From the NCBI GenBank assembly GCA_963742725.1, contig CAVUMX010000001.1:1488001-1552000 (forward strand): 64,000 bases of DNA, written 5' to 3'. The number at the start of each line of letters is the position of its first letter. Position 1 is the stretch's first letter. The stretch is from CAVVAL01 sp963742725 (GTDB lineage Bacteria; Actinomycetota; Actinomycetes; Mycobacteriales; Cryptosporangiaceae). The notes under the pieces are model-generated. The model had not been told where the DNA came from. It was given only the letters and a program-made list of their open reading frames with translations, and ran no database searches. Shown in pieces: positions 52,003-61,410 of this stretch. The translations under genes were made by a program, and so were the position numbers.

Positions 52003-54822
52003 TCATTGCTTCGGCCGCGAATCCCGGTAGACCGCCCAGACCTGCTCTGAATCCAATGCGCCGGTGTAGGCGCGAACATCGTCGACATCGCCGGCCCAGA
52101 ACCCGGGTGTCGTTGACGAGCTCTGTGCCCTGCCGACGCGAAGTGCCGCGAGTTCGTTTGTGGGGCTGAACTGGACGTCGGTGTCACCCGCAGATTCGCC
52201 GTTGACGTAGATGCTCAGAAGCTTGGCGCCGGCCTCATAGACGCCGACCACGTGAATCCACTCGCCCGGCAGCACGACTTGTGCTGCCGTCCTGGCGACC
52301 GCCAACTGCCCCGCAATGGACGGGTCTGGCAGCGCGAACTCAAATGCGGTACGCGGCAAGCCTTCCTCGTCAGTGCCGGCGGGAACGGCGTGCAGGGTAA
52401 AGCCACGGGTCGTGGCGTTGCCCTGACTCAGCATCACCCGCGTGCTGGTGAGCGTCGGCATCCGGACCCATACCGCAACCGAGAAGTTCTGATCGTTGCG
52501 AACAATCTCCGCAGACGCGGTCGCGGCGGTGCCGTCCACACCGTCGAGCGCTAGGGCCCGATCAGTCGGGTCGTACTCGGCCCAGCGGCCGTCCGTCCAC
52601 GGCGTGCCGCCCGCGATCGTCATCGGGTGTGCGGGAACGGCGGCGTCGGCGGCCGTGGAGCCCGTGTTGTCGTCCAATTTCCAGTGACCTGCCAGGGTCC
52701 CACCTGCGACAGTGAACTCCAGCGCGCCGGCATGCTCACTCCGGTTGCCTGCCTTGTCGAAACTCCAGACCCGGAGGACGGCCGGACCGAAGTTGCGCAG
52801 CGGAATCGAGATCGTGGAAGCGGTGGCCGCAACGTCTGCCGACGTCGCAACATCGTTGAACGACCACTTGTACCGCGCCACATCGGCTGAGCCACCATTG
52901 CCGAATGTGAAGGTCGCCGTACTTCCGACCGCATAGGTCTGACCGGCCGGCGCGGCAACTGTCGGACTCGCGGGCTTGGTCGGGTCAACTGTGAACTCGC
53001 ACCATCGCGAGTAGGGACTCCACTGATGCCCGTCCCACGATAGGACCCGCCATGAGTACGTACCGGCCGCAAGTTGGGGCAGGTCGATCTGATAATCGAC
53101 GTTGGGCTTCTTTGGCGCTGTTGCCATGGGCTGGCCGATGCGGGAACCGTTTGTCCACCACAGCTCGAAGTAGGCCGTGACCGTCTGAGCCGCGTCGCTA
53201 TCGTTGATGCGAGCGACGAGCGTCGGAGGATCCACCGTGATTACCGGCCGCCCATCCCCTGCTATGCATGTCGTCACCGGCCCGGTCGTCCGAAGCGCAG
53301 TGGGTGTGGCCGGCGGGCTGTTGTACTCGATGCTGAAGCGTGGGGCGAACGCACCGTCGGCTCGGAATCGCTTCCAGCCCGCGTTCGCGCTCTCGTTGAC
53401 AGCACGGAGCATCATGACCGTCGTGGCCCAGTGATTCGTTGATGCGTTCACAGCTGCGCTCTTCGCGTCGAACTCGACCCACGCACCACCCGGCGAGCAA
53501 CCGGTCCGGCCATAGGCGACTGTGCGTGCGGCACCGAGTTGCCCCAGCCACTTCGGCTGCTTGTTCCACGTCGTGTTCGCGTCGAACCCTGCGGTAAGAC
53601 CGAGAATGACCTGTGACGGCGTGCAGTTGAAGGCCCAGACTTCGTAGGCGGAGAACGTCGCCTTGAGGATGGCCTTGCGGTCAATCGGGCGCGTGTCGAA
53701 GCGGAAGTACAGCCGCTTGAGGTGGTGCCCGTCCGCTGCTGTATTGACGTAGCCCATGCCCTCGTGCGCTGCGCCCTCCCAGTTGTAAGACGGCTCGTTG
53801 GCATGGGTGGCGTTCACCATCGCCCGCGCGGTCAGCTTTGCCGCGTGAACAGACGGATCAAGGTAGAGCGGGTACTCGGCCTGCTCCACCAACTCTGGAT
53901 CGGGGATCACCGTCACGGCATCGGACGAAACCTCCACATCCATCACTGCCGACCGGTCGCCGGTCTGCGGTCCACGGGCGCGCGATTCGTCGACCGAAGG
54001 CTCTGCCTGGACGGACGGTGCTTGGGCAGCGGCCGTGCCAGCGCCGGACGAATCCCACATGATCGGCGTGGGGCTGGTGAGGATCGCGGTCCCGGCGTGA
54101 TCGACAAGCTCGAATCCGCCCTCGTCTGCCGCACGTAACGCGGCACCGATCGCTGTCGCGCCGAACCGGACGCGACGCAGTGCAGGCTGGGCGGCGGCTT
54201 CAGGTGTCTTGACGACGAGTACCTCGCTGAACCCTTCGGCCTGCGCACGTACCTGCAGATCCACGCCCTGCAACACTTCGGGGTATGTAGCCGTGTCCCC
54301 AGACAGCTGAGGCGTGGGCAGCGCGCCAGGCCAGTTCAGGGCAAGCGAGACCCCGCTTTCCCTCATCCGCACCAGCGGACCGCTGGTGCCACCGCCGGAA
54401 AATGACATGCCGACGGCGGCCGCGACCGGACCAACACTGCCGTCCGGTTGGCGCACGAGAGTCGTGTCGATCGGCACCCACTTCCCGCCCTTGCGCACTC
54501 GTGTCGCGCCGGCGGTCTGTTCGAGCGTGAAGGTACCGCTCGGGTTGGCGAAGACCTTTTCTGTCTCCGTGGTGCGGTCCGCGATCTCAACCGGCTCGCC
54601 GGTCTCCTGCGCCTGGGCAAGAGCTCGCGCCTCAGAGCTGAGCGCTGGCGCTTGGGGGACGGCTGCCCGTGTGGGCCGAACGTCGACGAGCCCCATGGCA
54701 GCTAGGCCGAGAATGACAGCCAGCAGCGTCACGCACCAACGCCAGGAAGGGAACTTTGACGGAGGGGCACCCAACCTCCTGAAGCTTCCCAAGAGACAAG
54801 ATAACCGGGACAAGCAGACCAC
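52003..54822 (-). CDS. Secreted LamG/DNRLRE-type protein, partner of the RHS toxin
   Basis: A 939-residue protein. The signal segment (CVTLLAVILGLAAMGLVDV) is followed by a DNRLRE-like region (KRLYFRFDTRPIDRKAIL, ATFSAYEVWAFNC), fibronectin-like stretches (YSWRVLSWDG) and a C-terminal LamG/concanavalin-like domain (LAGHWKLDDNTGST, LALDGVDGTA, VAVWVRMPT, DDVRAYTGALDSEQV). The start is GTG at 54822. It ends at the alternative ATG of the toxin gene (ATGA). Proteins of this type commonly precede actinobacterial RHS toxins and probably help surface display. Confidence 0.85.
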   Translation of the reverse strand: MVCLSRLSCLLGSFRRLGAPPSKFPSWRWCVTLLAVILGLAAMGLVDVRPTRAAVPQAPALSSEARALAQAQETGEPVEIADRTTETEKVFANPSGTFTLEQTAGATRVRKGGKWVPIDTTLVRQPDGSVGPVAAAVGMSFSGGGTSGPLVRMRESGVSLALNWPGALPTPQLSGDTATYPEVLQGVDLQVRAQAEGFSEVLVVKTPEAAAQPALRRVRFGATAIGAALRAADEGGFELVDHAGTAILTSPTPIMWDSSGAGTAAAQAPSVQAEPSVDESRARGPQTGDRSAVMDVEVSSDAVTVIPDPELVEQAEYPLYLDPSVHAAKLTARAMVNATHANEPSYNWEGAAHEGMGYVNTAADGHHLKRLYFRFDTRPIDRKAILKATFSAYEVWAFNCTPSQVILGLTAGFDANTTWNKQPKWLGQLGAARTVAYGRTGCSPGGAWVEFDAKSAAVNASTNHWATTVMMLRAVNESANAGWKRFRADGAFAPRFSIEYNSPPATPTALRTTGPVTTCIAGDGRPVITVDPPTLVARINDSDAAQTVTAYFELWWTNGSRIGQPMATAPKKPNVDYQIDLPQLAAGTYSWRVLSWDGHQWSPYSRWCEFTVDPTKPASPTVAAPAGQTYAVGSTATFTFGNGGSADVARYKWSFNDVATSADVAATASTISIPLRNFGPAVLRVWSFDKAGNRSEHAGALEFTVAGGTLAGHWKLDDNTGSTAADAAVPAHPMTIAGGTPWTDGRWAEYDPTDRALALDGVDGTAATASAEIVRNDQNFSVAVWVRMPTLTSTRVMLSQGNATTRGFTLHAVPAGTDEEGLPRTAFEFALPDPSIAGQLAVARTAAQVVLPGEWIHVVGVYEAGAKLLSIYVNGESAGDTDVQFSPTNELAALRVGRAQSSSTTPGFWAGDVDDVRAYTGALDSEQVWAVYRDSRPKQ

Positions 54823-55052
54823 CCCCGCGCTCGCGAGACAGAGCCTGGTGGGCGAAGCACCAAGCCAGGCGAGACTAGCGGAGGGAACCGACGCTAACTA
54901 GCCCAAGCGGCGGACATGAGGCATCAAAGAGGTGTCAGAAATTTAACAGCACGAGGCTGTAACGAAATACCTCAGGCCGAAACAGCAGCTCACGGCCTTG
55001 TAGGCAGCAAAACGACCCTTGAGCTGTAAGCGGCATCCCGGGCACAAGGCGA

Positions 55053-55070
55053 CGCCCGCAGATTCGGGCG
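55053..55070 (-). terminator. Short hairpin after lpdA
   Basis: CGCCCG-CAGATT-CGGGCG lies 10 bp after the lpdA stop in its direction of transcription. The stem is only 6 bp with no U tract, so its role as a terminator is a guess. Confidence 0.3.
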
Positions 55071-55079
55071 ATGCGCTGT

Positions 55080-56480
55080 CTACTCGAACTCGTGCTGCAT
55101 GAGTTGGCGGGCCGCTTCGGTCAGCGAGCCGGACAGGGACGGGTAGATCGAGATCGTGTGCGCGATCTGGTCCACGGTCAGGTGGTTCTCGACGGCCAGC
55201 GCGATCGGCAGGATCAGTTCGCTGGCCCGCGGTGCCACGACGACACCGCCGATCACCAGCCCGGACGCGGGACGGCAGTAGAGCTTCACGAACCCGTCCG
55301 TCAGGCCCTGCATCTTGGCTCGCGCGTTGCCGGCGAGCGGCAGGGTCACGGTGCGGGCCGGCACGTCGCCGGCGGCCACGGTGGTCTGGCCGATACCGAC
55401 GGTGGCGATCTCCGGGTCGGTGAACACGTTCGCGGCGACCGTCCGCAGCTTCAGCGGCGACACGGCCTCGCCCAGGGCGTGCCACATCGCGATCCGGCCC
55501 TGCATCGCCGCGACGGAAGCCAGCATCAGCACGCCGGTCACGTCGCCCGCCGCGTAGATGCCCTGGACGTTCGTCCGGGACACCCGGTCGGCCGTGGCGA
55601 ACCCGCCCTGGCCCAGCGCGACGCCGACCTCCTCCAGCCCCAGGTCGGCGGTGTTCGGCACCGATCCGACCGTCATCAGCGCGTGTGACCCCTCGACGGT
55701 GCGCCCGTCGGCGAGTTCGACGACCACGCCGTCGCCGGTCCGCTTGACGCCCTGGGCACGAGCGTTCTTCAGGATCGTCATGCCGCGACGGGTGAAGACC
55801 TGCTCGATGAGGTTGGCGGCGTCGGAGTCCTCGTGCGGCATGACACGGTCGCGGCTGGACACCAGCGTCACCTGCACACCCATGGCCAGGTAGGCACTGG
55901 CGAACTCGGCACCGGTCACACCGGACCCGACGACGATCAGGTGCGTCGGCAGCTCGGGCAGGTCGTAGACGTCCCGCCAGGTGAGGACGCGCTCGCCGTC
56001 CGGCTCGGCGCCGGGGATGATCCGCGGGTTGGCGCCGGTCGCGACGAGGACCACGTCCGCGTCGATGATCCGGTCGCCGATCCGTACCCGGTGCTGACGC
56101 CCCGCGACCTGGCCGTTCTCCAGCCGCGCCGTACCGATGACCACCTCGACGCCGGCCTGTGCGAGCTTGCTCCGGACGTCGGCCGACTGCGCGAGCGCCA
56201 ACCCCTTAACGCGCCCGTGGACGGCCGGCGCGTTGATCCGGACGTCCTCCGGCTCACACGCCATCACGCCGAGCGCGTCGCCGTTGCGGAACGCCTCGGC
56301 CGCGTCCGACGAGGCGATGAACGTCTTGCTGGGAACACAGTCGTACAGCACACAGGCGCCACCGAGCCCGTCCCGCTCGACGATCGTGACTTCGGCGTTC
56401 AGCTGAGCTGCCACGAGCGCCGCCTCGTACCCGGCCGGCCCCCCGCCGATGATGACGATCCGCGTCGCGCTCTGGCTCAC
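55080..56480 (-). CDS. lpdA: NAD(P)H-quinone dehydrogenase (LpdA-type flavoprotein disulfide reductase)
   Basis: A 466-residue protein. The FAD site is IVIIGGGPAGYEAALVA, the Cys pair GGACVLYDCVPSK, and the NAD(P) site VVGSGVTGAEFA, with GIYAAGDVTG. The dimerisation domain ends SLTEAARQLMQHEFE and lacks the usual catalytic His-Glu pair of lipoamide dehydrogenases. That, and the long CVLYDCVPSK context, match mycobacterial LpdA quinone reductases. The start is GTG at 56480. It is divergent from the cyclotransferase gene. Confidence 0.88.
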   Translation of the reverse strand: MSQSATRIVIIGGGPAGYEAALVAAQLNAEVTIVERDGLGGACVLYDCVPSKTFIASSDAAEAFRNGDALGVMACEPEDVRINAPAVHGRVKGLALAQSADVRSKLAQAGVEVVIGTARLENGQVAGRQHRVRIGDRIIDADVVLVATGANPRIIPGAEPDGERVLTWRDVYDLPELPTHLIVVGSGVTGAEFASAYLAMGVQVTLVSSRDRVMPHEDSDAANLIEQVFTRRGMTILKNARAQGVKRTGDGVVVELADGRTVEGSHALMTVGSVPNTADLGLEEVGVALGQGGFATADRVSRTNVQGIYAAGDVTGVLMLASVAAMQGRIAMWHALGEAVSPLKLRTVAANVFTDPEIATVGIGQTTVAAGDVPARTVTLPLAGNARAKMQGLTDGFVKLYCRPASGLVIGGVVVAPRASELILPIALAVENHLTVDQIAHTISIYPSLSGSLTEAARQLMQHEFE

Positions 56481-56608
56481 TGCAACTCCCTCAGCTGGTG
56501 CTGTACCGGTTTGCCCCGTTTACCGCCGCGCGGTCGCCCGGATGTTCGCGCGCACGCCACGCGGGTAGACCCCACGCACCCTATTCTTGCCCACTACAGT
56601 TGGAGCCC

Positions 56609-57061
56609 ATGACTCTCTACGCCGCCTACGGGACGAACGCCGATCCTGCGGTCATGCGTGAGCGGTGCCCGCAGTCGCCGAGCGCGGGTACCGGCTGGCT
56701 CGAAGGTTGGCGCCTCACGTTCGGCGGCGAGGACCTCAGCTGGGAAGGCCCGATGGCCACGATCGTCGAGGAGCCGGGCGCCCACGTGTTCGTCGCCCTC
56801 TACGACGTCAGCCCGTTCGACGAGCCCAAGCTGGACGCGTGGGAGGGCGCCGACCGCGGCCTCTACCGCAAGATCCGCGACCGGGTACACACCCTCGACG
56901 GCGAACAGCTCGTCTGGCTCTACGTCCTGGAGGAGTACGAGGGCGGGCTCCCGTCCGCGCGGTACCTCGGGCTCGTCGCCGACGCCGTCGAAGCGGCCGG
57001 AGCCCCGACCGACTACGTCACCGAGCTGCGCACTCGCCCCTGCGCCGCCACCGGCGACTAG
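56609..57061 (+). CDS. Gamma-glutamylcyclotransferase-like protein
   Basis: A 150-residue protein of the GGCT/AIG2 fold. The substrate loop is LYAAYGTNADPAVM, with WLEGWRLTFGG and the C-terminal YLGLVADAVEAAGAPTDYV. Such enzymes convert gamma-glutamyl compounds to 5-oxoproline, but many members are uncharacterised. ATG at 56609 follows TTGGAG. The open frame extends upstream without a site, so the longer start is unlikely. Confidence 0.82.
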   Translation: MTLYAAYGTNADPAVMRERCPQSPSAGTGWLEGWRLTFGGEDLSWEGPMATIVEEPGAHVFVALYDVSPFDEPKLDAWEGADRGLYRKIRDRVHTLDGEQLVWLYVLEEYEGGLPSARYLGLVADAVEAAGAPTDYVTELRTRPCAATGD

Positions 57062-57097
57062 CAGCCGCGGACGGCCGCCGGTCGGCGGTCGCGATCG

Positions 57098-57134
57098 GGG
57101 TGGGATCGGGCAGCCTGGCTCGCTGATCCCACCC
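57098..57134 (+). terminator. Terminator-like hairpin after the cyclotransferase gene
   Basis: The arms GGGTGGGATC (57098-57107) and GATCCCACCC (57125-57134) are perfect over 10 bp with a 17-nt loop. It is 36 bp after the stop and is followed by GAAAACCCC rather than a T run. Confidence 0.5.
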
Positions 57135-57162
57135 GAAAACCCCGGCTTCGCCCGCTGACCCG

Positions 57163-57226
57163 AACCGAACTATCCGGACTCGCGTGCTGTAACCGGGCAC
57201 CGGATACCACGGTAACCCCGACAGTT
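57163..57226 (-). repeat. 64-bp dispersed intergenic palindromic repeat, copy 2
   Basis: This is the inverted partner of 1836-1899: same length, 52 of 64 identical by hand, with an unchanged AACTGTCGGG end and CCGGTTACAG core. It lies in the 270-bp gap between the cyclotransferase gene and the membrane hydrolase, the rest of which shows no gene. Confidence 0.6.
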
Positions 57227-57331
57227 CGGCCGCCCGACGGCGCGGCAGATCCGCCTGCATCGCCCGGCCGTCGAACGGTCACGCACGGGCACCCGCGCGC
57301 GGCTCGTGGCTGCCCGCGCAGCCAGCCGCCG

Positions 57332-59751
57332 CTAGCCGCTGGTTGGCTCGTCTCGCGGGAGGGACGCGGCCAGGTCCGTCACCGCCTCTTCGAACGCCGC
57401 GTCCTCCGGGTATCCGGAGTGGCCCCAGAGCTTGGGCGGCACGGTGTCGCCGTCCCAGTTGTCGAACCGGAGCGGGTCGACGAATCGGCGGTCGACCCGG
57501 GAAATGCCCACCGCGCCGCCGATCGGGTCGGTGCACCGCCACAGGTTGATCCACCGCGTCTGGGAACCGCCGGCGCCGCGGGCCGGGCCGCCGTCAGCAC
57601 CCGCGCCGCCACCGCCCGCACCCCCCCCGGGACCGCCGGATCCGTCATGTCCGCCGCCAACGCCTGAAGCGCGCCGCGGCCGAAGTACGCCGGGAAGAAG
57701 CGGGTGTAGAGCCGCCGTAGCGGTGACCCGTACGTCAGCAGCGCGGACCGCGCCCGCACCTCCTCCGGCAGTTGCAGGTACGCCGCCGCGACCAGCACCG
57801 ATCCCTGGCTGTGCCCGGACAGGATCACCCCGCCCCGGCCGCCGCCAGAGCCCGGCCCGCCACCGCGCCCAGAACCCCGCCCGGAGCCCCGGCCAGAGTC
57901 CTCGTCGGCGCCCGGACCGGCCAGCCACGCCGCCCGCGTGACCAGTTCAGGGACGACCCGCTCGGCGTAGCAGGGCGGGGCGAGCGGATGGGCGGCGCGG
58001 GGCCAGAACGTGCCGAGGTCCCAGATGATGCCGACCAGCTTGCGGGTACGCGGCGTGCGGTACGCCTGGACGCCGAGGATGATCAGCCCGAACGCGCTCG
58101 CCCCGATCAGCCAGGTGCCGGCATTGGTGAGGACGCTGAGCATCACCGCCGTGCGGCTGCCTTCCGGCGCGAGGTCGACCGGACCGATGTCGAGCAGTAC
58201 GACGACGACGTCGATGACGAGCACCAGGGCGAGGGTCGGCACCAGCGCGAACGTGACGAGCCGCGCCATGCGGTCGGTGAGGTACGCCTCGCCGATGGCC
58301 TTGTCGATCTTGGCCGCGCGGCTGCGGGAACGGGAGCGCATGCCCGGGAAGTCGGCGTCGGTCAAATCGGCCGACGTCCGGGCAAGCTTGGGCACGACCC
58401 CGAACTTGACGAAGACCAGCAGGATCACCACGGCCGCGACGGCGAAGGTGAACCCGAACGACGCCCACTCGTACGCCCGCGGCGGCTGCAAGGCGAGGTC
58501 CGCGTTGCTGAAGATGACGCTGGGACTGGGCACGCGGCGGCCGTTGAGCCAGTCCGCGATCCGGTAGGAGACGCCGGCGGAGAGCGCGCAGGCGACGAGC
58601 AGTGCCAGCGCGCTCAGCACAGGCGCCGCGAACCCGAGGAACGCCGGCCGCGGATCGGCGTCGGCGGGGATGGCCCGGCGCAGCGGCAGCAGCGCGATGG
58701 CCATGACGAGAAGGATCACGGCCTGGCCGGTGAACAGGCCGGCGATCAGCCCGGCGTACCCCGGCAGCGCACCGCTGGACTCCCAGCCCGGCCGGGGCAG
58801 CGCCGCGTACGCCATCGCGACCAGGACCGAGACCAGGGACGCCGCGCGCAGCACCTTGAGGAACGCCCGCATCGTCGGCGCCGGCTCGTCGCGCTTGCCG
58901 ACGACCGGGACCCACAGCAGGATCATCCCGACGGCCACCAGGGCCAGCGCGCCGCAGAAGACCGCCGCACCGGCTACCCCCAGCCACGACGAGCCGCCCG
59001 GCAACCGGTCGAACTCCCAGACGGGATGGGCGAGGACGGCGGCCAGCGTGCCGAACGCCGTCGAGATGTGGATGGCCCGGAGCCGCCCGACCAGGTGCCG
59101 CCCGTACCAGAAGCCCGGGTCGGCGAGCGCTTCGCCGGCGCCGGTGACGCCCGGCCGGTACCGCTCGTAGTGGATCCACGTGCGCCGGGCGAGGTACCAG
59201 AGCAGGCCGATCACAGCGACGGGCAGGAGCGTGGCGACGGCGAGCCGGCGGCCCGGCTCCGGGAACATGAAGGCCCGCAGGTACGACCGGGTCTGCCCGC
59301 AACTGGATCCCGGCGCCGTGCACTGCCAGGCGACGAGGTCGAGCGCGACACCGGCCGCCGCGAGGACGAGCGTGGCCGTGAGGGTCAGCGCGAACAGCCG
59401 GCTGAGCCCGAGGACGAACGCGTCGAGCCGGCGGAGATGGCGTGGCGACGACGGAGTGAGCGCCACCGGGCGCATCCACGACGCCACGTTCGCCAGCGTG
59501 AACGGCAGGAGCAGCAGCCAGAGCGCACGGGCGGCCGCTCCGGACGTCAGGTTGCCCCAGCTGTAGCCCTCCAACCTGGTGCCGGCCGGACCGGTGGTAC
59601 CGCCGTACTCGGCGCGCGGACGGTAGAAGCCCGCCTCCCCGTCGCCGGCGACCCGGCGCAGCAGCGGACGGTCGATCACGCCTTCCGGCGGCGTGCCGCT
59701 GACCCCGTGCACGCGCAGCTCAGTGATCCGACAGAAGTCAGGCCTAGTCAT
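57332..59751 (-). CDS. Polytopic membrane protein with C-terminal lipase-like domain, frameshifted
   Basis: It starts with ATG 59751 (MTRPDFCRITELRVHGVSG) after GGTGGGGG. About ten helices and a cytoplasmic serine-hydrolase domain follow, with VILSGHSQGSVLVAAAYL and LLTYGSPLRRLYTRFFPAYF. In this frame the protein runs to a stop at 57379 with a nonsense-looking Arg/Ser/Thr-rich tail. The frame one base back instead gives RWINLWRCTDPIGGAVGISR and ends at 57332, a credible C-terminus. The switch is needed near the eight-G run at 57621-57628. A sequencing error, a real mutation, phase variation or -1 frameshifting could explain it. Confidence 0.75.
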
Positions 59752-59839
59752 CGCCCCCACCCCGAAAAGCCCCCCAGGCGTGATGGCCACCGTACCGTCC
59801 CTGTCCGACAAACACTGTCGGTTCGGCGTCACCTGCGGG

Positions 59840-59845
59840 TATACC
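59840..59845 (+). promoter_or_regulatory. -10-like element giving a probable leaderless ligD transcript
   Basis: TATACC ends 7 bp before the GTG start at 59853, so transcription would begin at or beside the start codon. No clear -35 is visible. The small palindrome CCGACA-AACAC-TGTCGG lies just upstream. Confidence 0.35.
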
Positions 59846-59852
59846 CAATAGG

Positions 59853-61280
59853 GTGACGGATCCGCTGGAGAGGTACCGGTCCAAACGCGACCGGAAGCGC
59901 ACGCCTGAGCCCGTGCCCGAGCCCGGCCCGGTGCCGCGCGGCGACGACAACACGTTCGTCGTCCAGGAGCACCACGCGTCGGCGCTCCACTGGGACCTGC
60001 GGCTGGAGCGCGACGGGGTGCTCGTGTCGTGGGCGATCCCGCGCGGGTTGCCGCCGGATCCGAAGCGGAACCACCTGGCGGTGCAGACCGAGGACCACCC
60101 ACTGGAGTACGCCACGTTCTCGGGCGACATCCCGGCCGGCGAGTACGGCGGCGGATCGATGACGATCTGGGATCGTGGCCACTATGACCTGGAGAAATGG
60201 CGCGACGGCGAGGTCATCGTGGCGCTTCGCGGCGAGCGGGTGCAGGGCCGGTACGTCCTGTTCCGCACGGACGGGAAGAACTGGATGATCCACCGGATGG
60301 ACCCGCCGGAGCCAGGCTGGGCACCGCTGCCGGAGTTGGTCCGGCCGATGCTGGCGACGCTGCGGGCGCGTCCGGCCGACGACGACAACCACGCGTACGA
60401 GATGAAGTGGGACGGCGTCCGCGTCGTCCTGTACGTCTCGGGCGGCCGCGTCCGGGCGGTGGGGCGCCGCGACCGCGAGTGCACGGTCGCCTATCCGGAG
60501 CTGCGGGGTGTCGGCGAGCAGCTCGGTGCGGTGCAGGCGGTGCTGGACGGCGAGGTGGTGGCGCTCGACAAGGACCGCCGGATCAGCTTCGCCGCGCTCC
60601 AGCCGCGCATGCACGTCACGGACGGGTCGCAGGCGCGGCGGCTCGCGCAGCACACGCCCGTCACGTACCTGATCTTCGACCTGCTCCACCTGGCCGGACA
60701 TTCGACAGTGGACCTGCCCTACACCGAACGCCGGCGGCTGCTGGAGTCGCTGGAGCTGAAGGGCCCGCACTGGCAGACGCCGCCGTACTTCACCGGCGGC
60801 GGCGATTCGGCCATCGCCACGAGCCGGGCGCAGGGGCTGGAGGGCGTCGTCGCGAAGCGGCTCGACTCGGCGTACCTGCCCGGCCTGCGCAGTCCCGACT
60901 GGATCAAGATCAAGAACGTCGCCACCCAGGACGTCGTCATCGGCGGCTGGAAGCCCGGCAGCGGACGTCGCACGGGCACCTTCGGCTCCCTGCTGATCGG
61001 GATCCCGGGCGAGAAGGGGCTGGAGTACGTCGGCCATGTCGGCACCGGGTTCAGCGACGCGCTGCTCGCCGATCTCACCGCAAGGCTGGCCAAGCTGGAA
61101 CGCCGCACGTGCCCGTTCGTGCCGCCGCCACCGCGCGAACATGCCCGCGACGCGCACTGGGTGACGCCGAAGCTGGTCGGCGAGGTGGCGTACGGCGAGT
61201 GGACCCCGGACGGCATCCTCCGCCACCCCCGCTGGCGCGGACTCCGCCCGGACCTTACGGCCGCCGACGTCACCCGGTAA
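59853..61280 (+). CDS. ligD: LigD-type ATP-dependent DNA ligase with 3'-phosphoesterase domain
   Basis: A 475-residue protein. The N-terminal phosphoesterase domain (HHASALHWDLRLERDG, DHPLEYATFSGDIPAGEYG) is followed by a ligase domain with the adenylated lysine in YEMKWDGVR (Lys185), LDGEVVALD, and an OB fold with KIKNVATQDVVIGGWKPG. The polymerase domain of full LigD is absent. Such proteins act in non-homologous end joining with Ku, which is not in the window. The start is GTG at 59853, and no ribosome binding site is obvious, consistent with a leaderless mRNA. Confidence 0.92.
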   Translation: MTDPLERYRSKRDRKRTPEPVPEPGPVPRGDDNTFVVQEHHASALHWDLRLERDGVLVSWAIPRGLPPDPKRNHLAVQTEDHPLEYATFSGDIPAGEYGGGSMTIWDRGHYDLEKWRDGEVIVALRGERVQGRYVLFRTDGKNWMIHRMDPPEPGWAPLPELVRPMLATLRARPADDDNHAYEMKWDGVRVVLYVSGGRVRAVGRRDRECTVAYPELRGVGEQLGAVQAVLDGEVVALDKDRRISFAALQPRMHVTDGSQARRLAQHTPVTYLIFDLLHLAGHSTVDLPYTERRRLLESLELKGPHWQTPPYFTGGGDSAIATSRAQGLEGVVAKRLDSAYLPGLRSPDWIKIKNVATQDVVIGGWKPGSGRRTGTFGSLLIGIPGEKGLEYVGHVGTGFSDALLADLTARLAKLERRTCPFVPPPPREHARDAHWVTPKLVGEVAYGEWTPDGILRHPRWRGLRPDLTAADVTR

Positions 61281-61301
61281 TGTCTTCGGCACCAACGTTT
61301 C

Positions 61302-61410
61302 GGAGGAGGTGAGACCCATCAACGCCATGTCAGGCCGGGTGCTCTCACCTCGCAGCGCGGGGTAGACCCGACGAGAGCGCCCATCGGCTTTCCGAAAGGG
61401 CTCTCCCATT
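61302..61410 (+). promoter_or_regulatory. Structured leader with mini-ORF before the methyltransferase
   Basis: A near-perfect binding site, AGGAGG (61304-61309), precedes a short frame that ends at TAG 61363-61365 and includes ATG 61327 (MSGRVLSPRSAG). Two hairpins can form: AGGTGAGACCC with GGGTGCTCTCACCT, and GAGAGCGCCC with GGGCTCTC. The second hides the AAAGGG in front of the methyltransferase ATT. The layout resembles translational attenuators. Confidence 0.4.
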
